Source: Caldifarciminota bacterium (GTDB taxonomy: Bacteria; WOR-3; Hydrothermia; UBA1063; CAJXJZ01). From it: a stretch of DNA of 5,555 bases. Location: positions 1 through 5,555 of the forward strand of contig JALTEL010000618.1 in NCBI GenBank assembly GCA_027073945.1, read 5' to 3'. The notes under the pieces were generated by a model, which had not been told where the DNA came from, searched no databases, and worked only from the letters and a program-made list of their open reading frames with translations. Numbering within the stretch: the first letter of the stretch is position 1; each line of letters opens with the position of its first letter. Of the stretch, positions 1 through 5,031 are shown piece after piece. The translations under genes were made by a program, and so were the position numbers.

Positions 1-66
1 CAGAATGACTGTGGTGTTATCACCCTCTATCGTAAAGCAGGAGTGGCCGTTCCAGCGAATCTTCAT
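1..66 (-). CDS. MBL-fold metal-dependent hydrolase, N-terminal fragment (runs off the left edge)
   Basis: Reading leftward from the ATG at 66-64, the 22 codons give MKIRWNGHSCFTIEGDNTTV followed by IL. This is the characteristic opening of the metallo-beta-lactamase-fold hydrolases of the UPF0173/YtkL and UlaG-like group: a short beta strand, the GHSCF stretch, a 'hold' strand, and then a strand that in homologues continues into an (I/L)DP segment, here cut off. Members are metal-dependent hydrolases, often of unassigned substrate. The metal ligands (HxHxDH) would lie outside the window and cannot be checked. The start is supported by a GGGGGTG-type Shine-Dalgarno stretch about ten bases upstream and by a TATA box at 96-103, which implies a leader of only a few bases. 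It lies downstream of the V4R gene on the same strand, but the 217-base gap with its own promoter suggests a separate transcript. Assignment rests on 22 residues only. Confidence 0.72.
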   Translation of the reverse strand, partial: MKIRWNGHSCFTIEGDNTTVIL

Positions 67-95
67 ATTCTCACACCCCCTAATCCCATGACTCA

Positions 96-103
96 TATTT
101 AAA
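96..103 (-). promoter_or_regulatory. Archaeal TATA box for the MBL-fold hydrolase gene
   Basis: On the minus strand this reads TTTAAATA, the same octamer found before the operon at 1524. Its centre lies about 33 bases before the ATG at 66. With the usual archaeal spacing of about 26-27 bases from TATA centre to start site, transcription would begin near 73, giving a leader of about 7 bases. The TATA identity is seen; the start site is inferred. Confidence 0.6.
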
Positions 104-112
104 ATTTCAGGG

Positions 113-154
113 TGCTCTGTTGCAGTGGAGAGTAGGGTTATTTTTTGCTCTGTT
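113..154. repeat. Pair of 9-bp direct repeats upstream of the MBL-gene promoter
   Basis: TGCTCTGTT occurs at 113-121 and again at 146-154 (plus-strand reading), a spacing of 33 bases, or about three helical turns. The nearer copy is about 10 bp upstream of the minus-strand TATA box at 96-103. The position and helical phasing would suit a pair of regulator sites, but a 9-bp repeat in an intergenic region can also occur by chance. Confidence 0.35.
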
Positions 155-217
155 CCGGTACGGGTGTGACAAAGAGAAAACGGCGGGAATCCGATGGATT
201 ACGAGCGAGCGCAGCGA

Positions 218-268
218 GCGAGTAAGAGGCGCTACACAAATCGAAAAGGTGCGAGTAAAAGGCGCCAC
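218..268. repeat. Imperfect 18-bp direct repeat downstream of the V4R gene
   Basis: The stretches 218-235 and 251-268 match at 16 of 18 positions (core GCGAGTAA-R-AGGCGC), again 33 bases apart. Just before the first copy lies a low-complexity GAGC/GCGA-rich stretch (203-222). Read on the minus strand, each copy carries GGCGCC or AGCGCC followed by a pyrimidine run (CTTTTAC, CTCTTAC), so the region could act as the 3' end or termination zone of the V4R operon. No strong hairpin is present. No gene is seen between 67 and 283. Confidence 0.45.
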
Positions 269-283
269 CATTCCTTCCTCGTC

Positions 284-736
284 CTAATTCACGGAACTGA
301 GCCGGAACAGGCATACATCATTCCCCATGGAAATACACTTCTCCTCGGTGGCATAGTACTTCTTTCCGAGAGTCCTCGAGATTATTCCGGCCAGATAGCC
401 CCGTGTAAAATCGCATGAAGGTGCTGTTTTCTTCCCGTTCGCCTTTGCTTCCAGAGATTCCTCGAACACCACGCTTATCTTTCCATCGTCTTCCAGAAGG
501 CGCGCCCTTCCCAGCCCTATCTCGTGCCATATCTCCTCGAATATCTCGGAGAGGTTGTCCATACTAACCTCCAGATTGAGTTTTCTCATAATCTCATAAC
601 CGCTTCTGTAGCCGTAGCGAAACAGAACGCCGCCTGCCACATCCTCGTCCACGAGGCCAGTCATTTCCTTTCTGAGGGTTGCAAGCCCTTCTACGGGCAT
701 AATGTAGAATTCGGTAAGATATATCTCGTCAGACAC
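284..736 (-). CDS. V4R-domain (Bet3/4-vinyl-reductase-like) protein
   Basis: A small soluble protein (150 residues from GTG-736) made almost entirely of a V4R domain. Family features seen are the helical 'GGVLFRYGYRSGYEI' stretch at about 34-49, and a C-terminal signature with Cys108, GYLAG at 113-117, Glu131, Cys134, Gly138 and Cys142 followed by a beta strand (LFRL). V4R domains bind small hydrophobic ligands or metals in bacteriochlorophyll BchJ and in regulators, and are structurally related to Bet3 of the eukaryotic TRAPP complex; the three cysteines suggest a metal or ligand site. It is the last gene of the operon. I prefer GTG at 736-734 because a G-rich stretch (748-742) sits 5 bases ahead and the 8-base overlap with the GTPase stop copies the overlap at the previous junction. 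ATG at 760 would add eight residues and is possible. No membrane segment is visible. The exact ligand is unknown; its link to the GTPase is inferred from the operon. Confidence 0.85.
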   Translation of the reverse strand: MSDEIYLTEFYIMPVEGLATLRKEMTGLVDEDVAGGVLFRYGYRSGYEIMRKLNLEVSMDNLSEIFEEIWHEIGLGRARLLEDDGKISVVFEESLEAKANGKKTAPSCDFTRGYLAGIISRTLGKKYYATEEKCISMGNDVCLFRLSSVN

Positions 737-1262
737 CCGCGCCCCCCCTTCTGTTCTCATGCTGTTCCATGATGGAAGCGGCTAAGGTAAAAAAGAGGCG
801 CTGCACACCGTCTCCCTGCTTTGCGCTGGTAAGAAAGAACGGGGCATTAATCTCTGCCGCCAGTTCCTCGATTTCGTCTATGGTAACTTCGATCCTATCC
901 ACAAGGTCCGCCTTATTTGCGGCGATTACGAGAGGTACGCCCGGAGCGATTCTGTAAAAGTGCTCTACCCAGTTCTTTATCTCCATGAATGTTTCCCTGC
1001 GCGTCAGGTCGAATACGAGAATGCCGCCCGATGAACCCTTATAATATGCAAGATGCAGGCTCCCCTTCTTTTCTCCCAGCATGTCCCATATGAAAAGGGA
1101 AAGGGAGGTCCCGGCCATGTTCAGTTCCTTCTTGGTAATCTTCGTACCTATGGTGTTGATGTACTCGTCGCTGAAGATATCGTACACATACCTGCGAATC
1201 AGAGAGGTCTTTCCCACCGAATGCTCGCCCAGCATGACCACTTTTTTTACAATGTCACTCAT
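729..1262 (-). CDS. Rab/Ras-like small GTPase
   Basis: A complete single-domain GTPase of 177 residues, the size of eukaryotic Ras/Rab proteins. Motifs in order: G1 P-loop GEHSVGKT at 12-19; G2 Thr37 in YINTIGT, very like the Rab YxxTIG switch I; G3 WDMLGE at 59-64; G4 NKAD at 116-119; G5 TSAK at 145-148. The G3 is unusual: the common WDTAGQ has become WDMLGE, so the residue matching Ras Gln61 is Glu64. The C-terminus (HENRRGGAGV) has no cysteine for prenylation and no membrane segment, so any membrane contact would need a partner. The start at ATG 1262-1260 is fixed by a perfect AGGAGG six bases upstream; the longer open frame to 1373 is arginine-rich out-of-frame sequence from the upstream gene. 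It overlaps the ribbon-helix-helix gene by 8 bases and the V4R gene by 8 (or 32). Expected role: a GTP/GDP switch. Its effector and exchange factor are not shown; the V4R neighbour is the obvious candidate partner. Confidence 0.93.
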   Translation of the reverse strand: MSDIVKKVVMLGEHSVGKTSLIRRYVYDIFSDEYINTIGTKITKKELNMAGTSLSLFIWDMLGEKKGSLHLAYYKGSSGGILVFDLTRRETFMEIKNWVEHFYRIAPGVPLVIAANKADLVDRIEVTIDEIEELAAEINAPFFLTSAKQGDGVQRLFFTLAASIMEQHENRRGGAGV

Positions 1263-1524
1263 TCTCGTCCTCCTCGAAAAGCACGGAGCGCTCGTAGTCG
1301 GAAACCATCTTTGCCATGAGGCCCTTCCCCTTCTGCTCGCCGTACATCCTCTGAATCTCCTTCTGCTTCTCAAGCCACTCCCTGATGGAATCCCTTATGA
1401 CCTCCGACGGATTGAAATTGTGTTCCCGACAGAATGCGAAGAACTCTGTGGCCGTCTCCGAAAAGTCTCTGGTAACGGAGATGTGAATCTGGTCTCCGGG
1501 TCGGTATTCCTTCGTCTTTTTCAT
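1255..1524 (-). CDS. Ribbon-helix-helix-like small protein, likely DNA-binding
   Basis: An 89-residue protein and first gene of the leftward operon. Its layout suits a ribbon-helix-helix fold: a basic N-terminus, a short beta strand (DQIHISVTRD, 11-20), a first helix (SETATEFFAFCREHN, 22-36), a turn (FNPS) and a second helix with the typical SEVIRDSIREWL pattern (40-51). The helix continues as a charged stretch to about residue 67 and the protein ends in an acidic tail (FEEDENE). Such proteins bind operator DNA as dimers and often repress their own operon. A perfect inverted repeat lies upstream of the promoter (1582-1601). The start at 1524 leaves a leader of about 13 bases containing GTGGGC after a clear TATA box. 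The 3' end overlaps the GTPase start and carries its Shine-Dalgarno. Alternative: a small GTPase-associated adaptor rather than a repressor; the fold call is by pattern only. Confidence 0.8.
   Translation of the reverse strand: MKKTKEYRPGDQIHISVTRDFSETATEFFAFCREHNFNPSEVIRDSIREWLEKQKEIQRMYGEQKGKGLMAKMVSDYERSVLFEEDENE
1269..1274 (-). promoter_or_regulatory. Strong Shine-Dalgarno fixing the GTPase start
   Basis: The minus strand reads AGGAGG here, with six bases to the ATG at 1262. It lies inside the codons for the acidic tail of the upstream gene. It decides between the ATG at 1262 and the longer open frame that begins at 1373. Confidence 0.85.
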
Positions 1525-1559
1525 CTGCCCACGCTCTATCGTGCGGTATTATGGCATGG

Positions 1560-1567
1560 TATTTAAA
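1560..1567 (-). promoter_or_regulatory. TATA box of the RHH-GTPase-V4R operon
   Basis: The minus strand reads TTTAAATA, identical to the box at 96-103. Its centre lies about 40 bases before the ATG at 1524, so the expected transcription start is near 1537 with a leader of about 13 bases. The motif is seen; the start site is inferred. Confidence 0.7.
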
Positions 1568-1581
1568 CCTAATGTAAGAGT

Positions 1582-1601
1582 ATGTATAAACTTGTATACA
1601 T
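1582..1601. promoter_or_regulatory. Perfect inverted repeat, candidate operator
   Basis: ATGTATA (1582-1588) and TATACAT (1595-1601) are perfect inverse complements separated by six bases. The element lies about 15 bp upstream of the TATA box of the leftward operon and about 130 bp upstream of the probable rightward promoter. This is where a repressor or activator dimer could control the leftward operon, whose first gene is itself a likely DNA-binding protein. A 7-bp A+T-rich arm is short enough that chance is not excluded. Confidence 0.45.
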
Positions 1602-1733
1602 CGATTGATAGTCAGAACAAATAATAACTGAGTGGGTTGAACCTGTCGAAAATAACAAAATAGACAGAGAACCAAAACAGCAGGGCCTCCATTCAAAACT
1701 ATGAGAAGGGGCAGAACCATATCATGCCAAATC

Positions 1734-1741
1734 TTTATTAA
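1734..1741 (+). promoter_or_regulatory. Probable TATA box of the rightward peptide/ATP-grasp/ABC operon
   Basis: TTTATTAA resembles an archaeal TATA box and sits about 33 bases before the GTG at 1771, the same geometry as the box at 96-103. Expected transcription start is about 1762-1765, giving a very short leader or near-leaderless message. It is a weaker match than the two TTTAAATA boxes on the other strand. Confidence 0.45.
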
Positions 1742-1761
1742 GCACGGAAAAATGGACCTCT

Positions 1762-1767
1762 GGTGAT
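1762..1767 (+). promoter_or_regulatory. Shine-Dalgarno GGTGAT for the orphan small protein
   Basis: GGTGAT is fully complementary to the conserved 3' end of 16S rRNA (its GGTGAT half rather than the GGAGG half). Three bases separate it from the GTG at 1771; in aligned terms this equals about seven bases from a GGAGG core, which is near optimal. It supports translation of the small ORF and its non-ATG start. No in-frame ATG occurs between the upstream stop (1702-1704) and 1771. Confidence 0.6.
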
Positions 1768-1770
1768 AAT

Positions 1771-2052
1771 GTGATTACCCAGATACACAGTTTAGTTCCC
1801 CCGTACGGCAACCGAAAAAGCAAGAGTTGTGAGTATATCGAGAACTGGGAGGGAATTGAACACGTCTCGGCAAAAGATTTCATACCAAAAAGAGTGATGA
1901 ATGCTTCAACAGACCTTAGAGGAGGGCGTGCAAAGAGTCCACGATTTTGTGAGGACAACAGCCGCAAAGAGAATCTCCCCACTGAAAACCATTTTGTAAA
2001 GATTATGTCATTCCAAGATACTCGCATACCGATTTTCGAAGGTGGTAGCTAA
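1771..2052 (+). CDS. Orphan 93-residue hydrophilic protein; candidate precursor peptide for the ATP-grasp ligases
   Basis: I recognise no family. The product is hydrophilic and rich in Lys, Arg, Glu, Asn and Ser, with Cys20 and Cys60, no signal peptide and no membrane segment. It opens MITQIHSLVPPYGNRK and ends in SFQDTRIPIFEGGS. Reality of the gene is supported by the GGTGAT site before its GTG start, a TATA-like box at normal distance, and a TAATG junction sharing one base with the first ATP-grasp gene, the sign of coupled translation. Being first in a unit of two ATP-grasp ligases plus an ABC-2 exporter is where graspetide precursors stand. Possible ligation residues (Thr71, Glu72, Ser80, Asp83, Thr84, Glu90) occur near the C-terminus, but I see neither the microviridin-type PFFARFLE leader nor a repeated Thr/Ser-Glu/Asp core. 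The terminal GGS is partly dictated by the next gene's Shine-Dalgarno. Precursor role: inference only. Alternative: a small accessory or regulatory protein. Confidence 0.6.
   Translation: MITQIHSLVPPYGNRKSKSCEYIENWEGIEHVSAKDFIPKRVMNASTDLRGGRAKSPRFCEDNSRKENLPTENHFVKIMSFQDTRIPIFEGGS
2039..2045 (+). promoter_or_regulatory. Shine-Dalgarno of ATP-grasp gene 1, embedded in the small ORF
   Basis: AAGGTGG ends six bases before the ATG at 2052 and lies within the last codons of the preceding small protein (the Glu-Gly-Gly part of its tail). With the TAATG stop/start junction it indicates coupled translation. Confidence 0.65.
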
Positions 2053-2999
2053 TGGATATAGGCGTTTTTGGGAACCCAATGGATCCGTGTGTTTCAGCTA
2101 TAAAAAAGAGCGCTGAAAGAATGGGGGCAGGCTCAAAAATACTTGACCTGAGAGAACTCAGAAAAAAAAGATTTGCCATAATGGCCAACAAGAAAGAGGA
2201 GGGCATAAAACTGAGAATTGGAGATAAAGACATTGAGTGGCTGGGAGACATAAAAGCATGGTATGTCCGCCAGATTCCCCTGAAAGTGACCTTCCAGAAA
2301 CCCCCTGAGAATCTGGATGCTCATAACAGATTGGTTAAAGAGGAACCAGAATGGGCCAGCATAGAGGAATCCCTTATAAGAGCCATATCCGATCATGCGC
2401 TGGTGGTGAACCCTCTACGCACACAGATTCTTCAGTATCAGAAGACCTATCAACACCATATTTTGTCAAAGCACAGGCTCCCCATACCGGAGTGGCGCGT
2501 CGAAATGCCGACAGAAGAATATGTTGCAGAGGGAGAAGATACCAATAAATGGGTCCTGAAAGCCCACTCCATCGGAACGGTCGTCAGAGAACTGAATCAT
2601 ACCGATATCGAGGAAGCGAAAAAAGCTGATTTGTGGCCAAGGGCTCCTCCGATACTACAGAGAAAAATTGCTGGAGAGCCGATAAGAGTGGCAGCGGTGG
2701 AGGAAGAAGTTATAGGCGCCTATGCAATTAAGACAGAAAAACTTGATGTGCGTGAGGGATTCTTACAGGGGGCTGCAAGGGCCGAACAAATAGCACCGGA
2801 TGAAGAGCTGATCGAACTGACGATAAGGACACTGGAAGCTCTTGGCCTGTTTTTCTCCGAGGTAGATATGATTAAAACCCATGATGGCCTTTTTGTCCTT
2901 GAGGGGAACCCATCGCCGGGATTTGCATTCTCCGAAACGATTGGAATACCCGTAAGCGAAAGACTTATAGCACACATGATTGAAAGAGCAAAAAGATGA
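2052..2999 (+). CDS. ATP-grasp ligase 1 (RimK/MvdD-like)
   Basis: A 315-residue ATP-grasp enzyme, a typical length for RimK and graspetide-ligase families. The N-terminal pre-ATP-grasp domain (about 1-115) opens MDIGVFGNP and contains YVRQIP at 71-76, like the WYRR-type strand of MvdC/MvdD ligases. VVNP at 118-121 precedes the helix that in RimK ends at the 'GIPVP' strand (here HRLPIPEW, 141-148). ATP-binding residues: Lys170; loop SIGT 173-176; QRKIAGEPIRV at 203-213. Mg-binding acids: Asp272, Glu284, Asn286 in VLEGNPSPG. Family chemistry: ATP-driven carboxylate activation as acyl phosphate and attack by an amine or hydroxyl, forming an amide or ester. The glycine-rich loop is poorer than usual (KAHSIGT instead of GSxG), so activity or specificity may differ from its partner. 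Substrate unknown; the adjacent small protein is the best candidate. Alternatives: a small-molecule ligase (coenzyme or amino-acid ligation). Confidence 0.88.
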   Translation: MDIGVFGNPMDPCVSAIKKSAERMGAGSKILDLRELRKKRFAIMANKKEEGIKLRIGDKDIEWLGDIKAWYVRQIPLKVTFQKPPENLDAHNRLVKEEPEWASIEESLIRAISDHALVVNPLRTQILQYQKTYQHHILSKHRLPIPEWRVEMPTEEYVAEGEDTNKWVLKAHSIGTVVRELNHTDIEEAKKADLWPRAPPILQRKIAGEPIRVAAVEEEVIGAYAIKTEKLDVREGFLQGAARAEQIAPDEELIELTIRTLEALGLFFSEVDMIKTHDGLFVLEGNPSPGFAFSETIGIPVSERLIAHMIERAKR

Positions 3000-3020
3000 G
3001 AGCCAGCACGGAAGTGGTGC

Positions 3021-3992
3021 ATGAAAGTCGAAACACAAACTTTTTATAATGACTCTCCATCTCAGGCATCCATGATTGGCCTCATAGGACAAAAAAAAGA
3101 CCCCCAGGTAATGCTTGTAAAAGAACGACTTGAAGAGATGAGCAGAAAGGCTCGCATTATAGATTTTCGGCCCTTTCCAAAAAATGCACCGATAACCGTG
3201 AAGGACAGCTCTGTCATATACGAAGAAAACGACCTTATGGATTTTTCCGTATTCTATCTTCGTCAACTGGGATATCTCTGGCCCATTCCCCAGAAAGAGA
3301 TGAGTGAGGACGAGTGGAAACACTACTATGACCGCTACATGGAATACCTGACTGCAGAGAGAGAAACTCTTTCCCTTAAACACTCAGTTATACGCATTCT
3401 GGATATGGAACGGACGGTTGTGAATCCATACGACAGTTTTATATATCACAGACTCAAGTTCTATGAAGATTTTTTATTTCGCAAAAAAGGATTCAATGTT
3501 CCATATTCTTTTGCTACCAATGACCTGAATACGGTTGAAAAGGAGAAGTATGTCTACAAAGGGCTTGCAGGAGGCCTGGGCACCCACATGGTGGATGATG
3601 AATTCTTCAAACAACACAGCGACATATTTGAACAGAGACCAGGGCTTTTCCAGAGATACATAGATGGGAAAAACCTCCGCATCTATGTTGTGGGAAATGA
3701 GGTTGTAGGCGCGGGCTTTCTCCTTCAGGAAAAAAAGCATGTGGACTCCAGAATCGGACAGACAGGCGTGGAGGTATTCGAACCACCAGAGGATATTAAA
3801 GAAATCGCGGTTAAAGCCACTGAAACACTTGGGATGAAATTCTCGGGCGTTGATTTCATGGTTACGGAAGGGGGGGAATTCTATCTCCTTGAGGCAAATC
3901 CTTCTCCCATGTTTGCTGGCTACGAATATATGACCCATCATCCGGTGTCGCAGAAACTGGCAGAATTTCTTGTTTCATACGCCAAAAAATAG
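3021..3992 (+). CDS. ATP-grasp ligase 2 (RimK/MvdD-like)
   Basis: A 323-residue paralogue of the preceding enzyme. It has a pre-ATP-grasp domain with FYLRQLGY (78-85), a helical segment with ERETLSL (113-119), VVNP (133-136), then NVPYSFATND (159-168), whose VP...TND pattern recalls MvdC/MvdD graspetide ligases. The ATP-binding part shows Lys180, a full glycine loop GGLGT (184-188), QRYIDGKNLRIYVV (211-224), Asp278, Glu291 and Asn293 in LLEANPSPM. It therefore keeps all the elements expected of an active ATP-grasp ligase. It begins 21 bases after ligase 1 with GGTG just ahead of the ATG. An internal ATG (Met18, at 3072) aligns with the start of ligase 1 and is an alternative start, but has no clear Shine-Dalgarno. 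The two enzymes clearly differ in sequence, so they may act one after the other on different residues or with different bond types, as MdnB and MdnC do on microviridin; this is inference. Confidence 0.9.
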   Translation: MKVETQTFYNDSPSQASMIGLIGQKKDPQVMLVKERLEEMSRKARIIDFRPFPKNAPITVKDSSVIYEENDLMDFSVFYLRQLGYLWPIPQKEMSEDEWKHYYDRYMEYLTAERETLSLKHSVIRILDMERTVVNPYDSFIYHRLKFYEDFLFRKKGFNVPYSFATNDLNTVEKEKYVYKGLAGGLGTHMVDDEFFKQHSDIFEQRPGLFQRYIDGKNLRIYVVGNEVVGAGFLLQEKKHVDSRIGQTGVEVFEPPEDIKEIAVKATETLGMKFSGVDFMVTEGGEFYLLEANPSPMFAGYEYMTHHPVSQKLAEFLVSYAKK

Positions 3993-3996
3993 ACAC

Positions 3997-4000
3997 GGAG
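3997..4000 (+). promoter_or_regulatory. Shine-Dalgarno fixing the ABC ATPase start
   Basis: GGAG (extended GGAGAT) lies eight bases before the ATG at 4009. The open frame continues back to a TTG at 3970 inside ligase 2, but that start lacks such a site and would overlap the upstream gene, so 4009 is preferred. Confidence 0.7.
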
Positions 4001-4008
4001 ATAATAAA

Positions 4009-5031
4009 ATGGAAGCAGAAATAGACTCAGGGAGCCAGGACGCCATAGTAATGAGAAATCTTGTGAAAAAGTACAGGGTGAAAAAAAGGGATAATCAGAG
4101 TAAAAAGAGGGAAATAACTGCGCTGGATCAACTCTCACTTTCAATACGGAGGGGTGAAATATATGGGCTCATAGGCCAAAACGGAGCCGGTAAAACAACC
4201 ACCCTGAAGATACTTTCAGGCCTTATACTGCCCGACAAGGGGGAGTGCACAGTGCTTGGCCACGATGTTGTTAAAGAGGTGGGCACCGTCCGTAAAGAGA
4301 TCGGTGTTTCGGTTGGAGAATTTACACGAGCACTCTACTGGAGACTTAGCGGATTGGAAAATCTCCTGTTCTTTGCCAAACTTCGCGGGATAAAAAAACC
4401 GAAGAGAAGGGCAATGGAGCTCGTAAGACTCATGGACCTTGAAAAGTGGAAAGACGAAAAGGTGATGAGGTACTCCACCGGTATGAAGCATAAGCTATCC
4501 ATAGCAATCGCTCTTCTCCACAATCCTCCTGTTCTGTTCCTTGACGAGCCGCTCACCGGCATAGATCCAGTTAGTGCGCACCAGATAAAAAAGTTTATAA
4601 GAGAAGAACTGTCTGATAAGACAATTATATGGACAAGCCATAACCTATTCGAGATTGAAGAAATGTGCAATCGCATAGGGCTGCTGAAAAGAGGAAAACT
4701 GATTCTAGAAGGGAAAGCGGAAGACCTTAAAAAGGCCTACTGGAACTACGAAAAGTTGATCATAAAAACATCGACACCAGAATCTTTCCTTGAGCTGGAT
4801 GGGAGTAGCCGGACTTCAACGGGTGTTTTAATAGAAACCAACAATCTAAATAAAACCATGAAACATCTGGGGGGGATCCTCGCACATGGTGCAGAGGTAG
4901 AGGAGATATCCACCATTCGACCCACGCTGGAAGACATATTCATGCATGAGATTGAAGAAGGAGAGACGGATAATAGAGGAAATAAGAATATCGAGAGGGG
5001 AAAACATGAAGAAAGCGCAAATAATGGGTGA
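4009..5031 (+). CDS. ABC-2-type transporter ATP-binding protein
   Basis: A 340-residue ATPase subunit of a drug/peptide-export type (DrrA/CcmA/NatA-like) ABC transporter. Motifs: Walker A GQNGAGKT at 56-63; a Q-loop region with the RALYWRLSGLENLLFF pattern (107-122) typical of this branch, in which the usual Gln is not evident; signature YSTGMKHKL (155-163) in place of LSGGQ, as is normal for the branch; Walker B VLFLDE (175-180) with catalytic Glu180; D-loop GIDP (184-187); switch His211. A C-terminal extension of about 100 residues follows, ending PTLEDIFMHEIEEGE and a charged tail, a family feature. It would dimerise in the cytoplasm and power the permease next to it. The start is 16 bases after ligase 2 and the end overlaps the permease by 26 bases, so all belong to one transcript. 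There is no fused peptidase domain. Substrate inferred to be the product of the upstream enzymes. Confidence 0.95.
   Translation: MEAEIDSGSQDAIVMRNLVKKYRVKKRDNQSKKREITALDQLSLSIRRGEIYGLIGQNGAGKTTTLKILSGLILPDKGECTVLGHDVVKEVGTVRKEIGVSVGEFTRALYWRLSGLENLLFFAKLRGIKKPKRRAMELVRLMDLEKWKDEKVMRYSTGMKHKLSIAIALLHNPPVLFLDEPLTGIDPVSAHQIKKFIREELSDKTIIWTSHNLFEIEEMCNRIGLLKRGKLILEGKAEDLKKAYWNYEKLIIKTSTPESFLELDGSSRTSTGVLIETNNLNKTMKHLGGILAHGAEVEEISTIRPTLEDIFMHEIEEGETDNRGNKNIERGKHEESANNG

Noticed and set aside
138..147. T-rich tract as a terminator
   Set aside because: The T-run is on the plus strand, where no gene ends nearby; for the leftward transcripts it is an A-run.
203..222. GAGCGAGCGCAGCGAGCGAG stretch as part of a CRISPR or a hairpin
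   Set aside because: It is low-complexity without regular repeats and spacers, and forms at best a 5-bp stem with a long loop.
1263..1373. N-terminal extension of the GTPase frame
   Set aside because: The extra 37 residues are Arg/Ser/Trp-rich out-of-frame sequence from the RHH-like gene, and a perfect AGGAGG points to the ATG at 1262.
1701..1766. 21-codon ATG frame ending just before the orphan ORF
   Set aside because: No Shine-Dalgarno, it overlaps the probable TATA box of the rightward unit, and it has no recognisable content.
2162..2169. A8 run early in ligase 1 (and another at 3091-3098 in ligase 2) as possible slippage or phase-variation sites
   Set aside because: Both simply encode Lys-rich stretches in an A-rich gene, and the frame is intact; nothing else supports switching.
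2763..3383. Long minus-strand open frame opposite the two ATP-grasp genes
   Set aside because: It spans two clear plus-strand genes with strong motifs, its translation resembles no protein, and it lacks a Shine-Dalgarno or promoter; a shadow frame.
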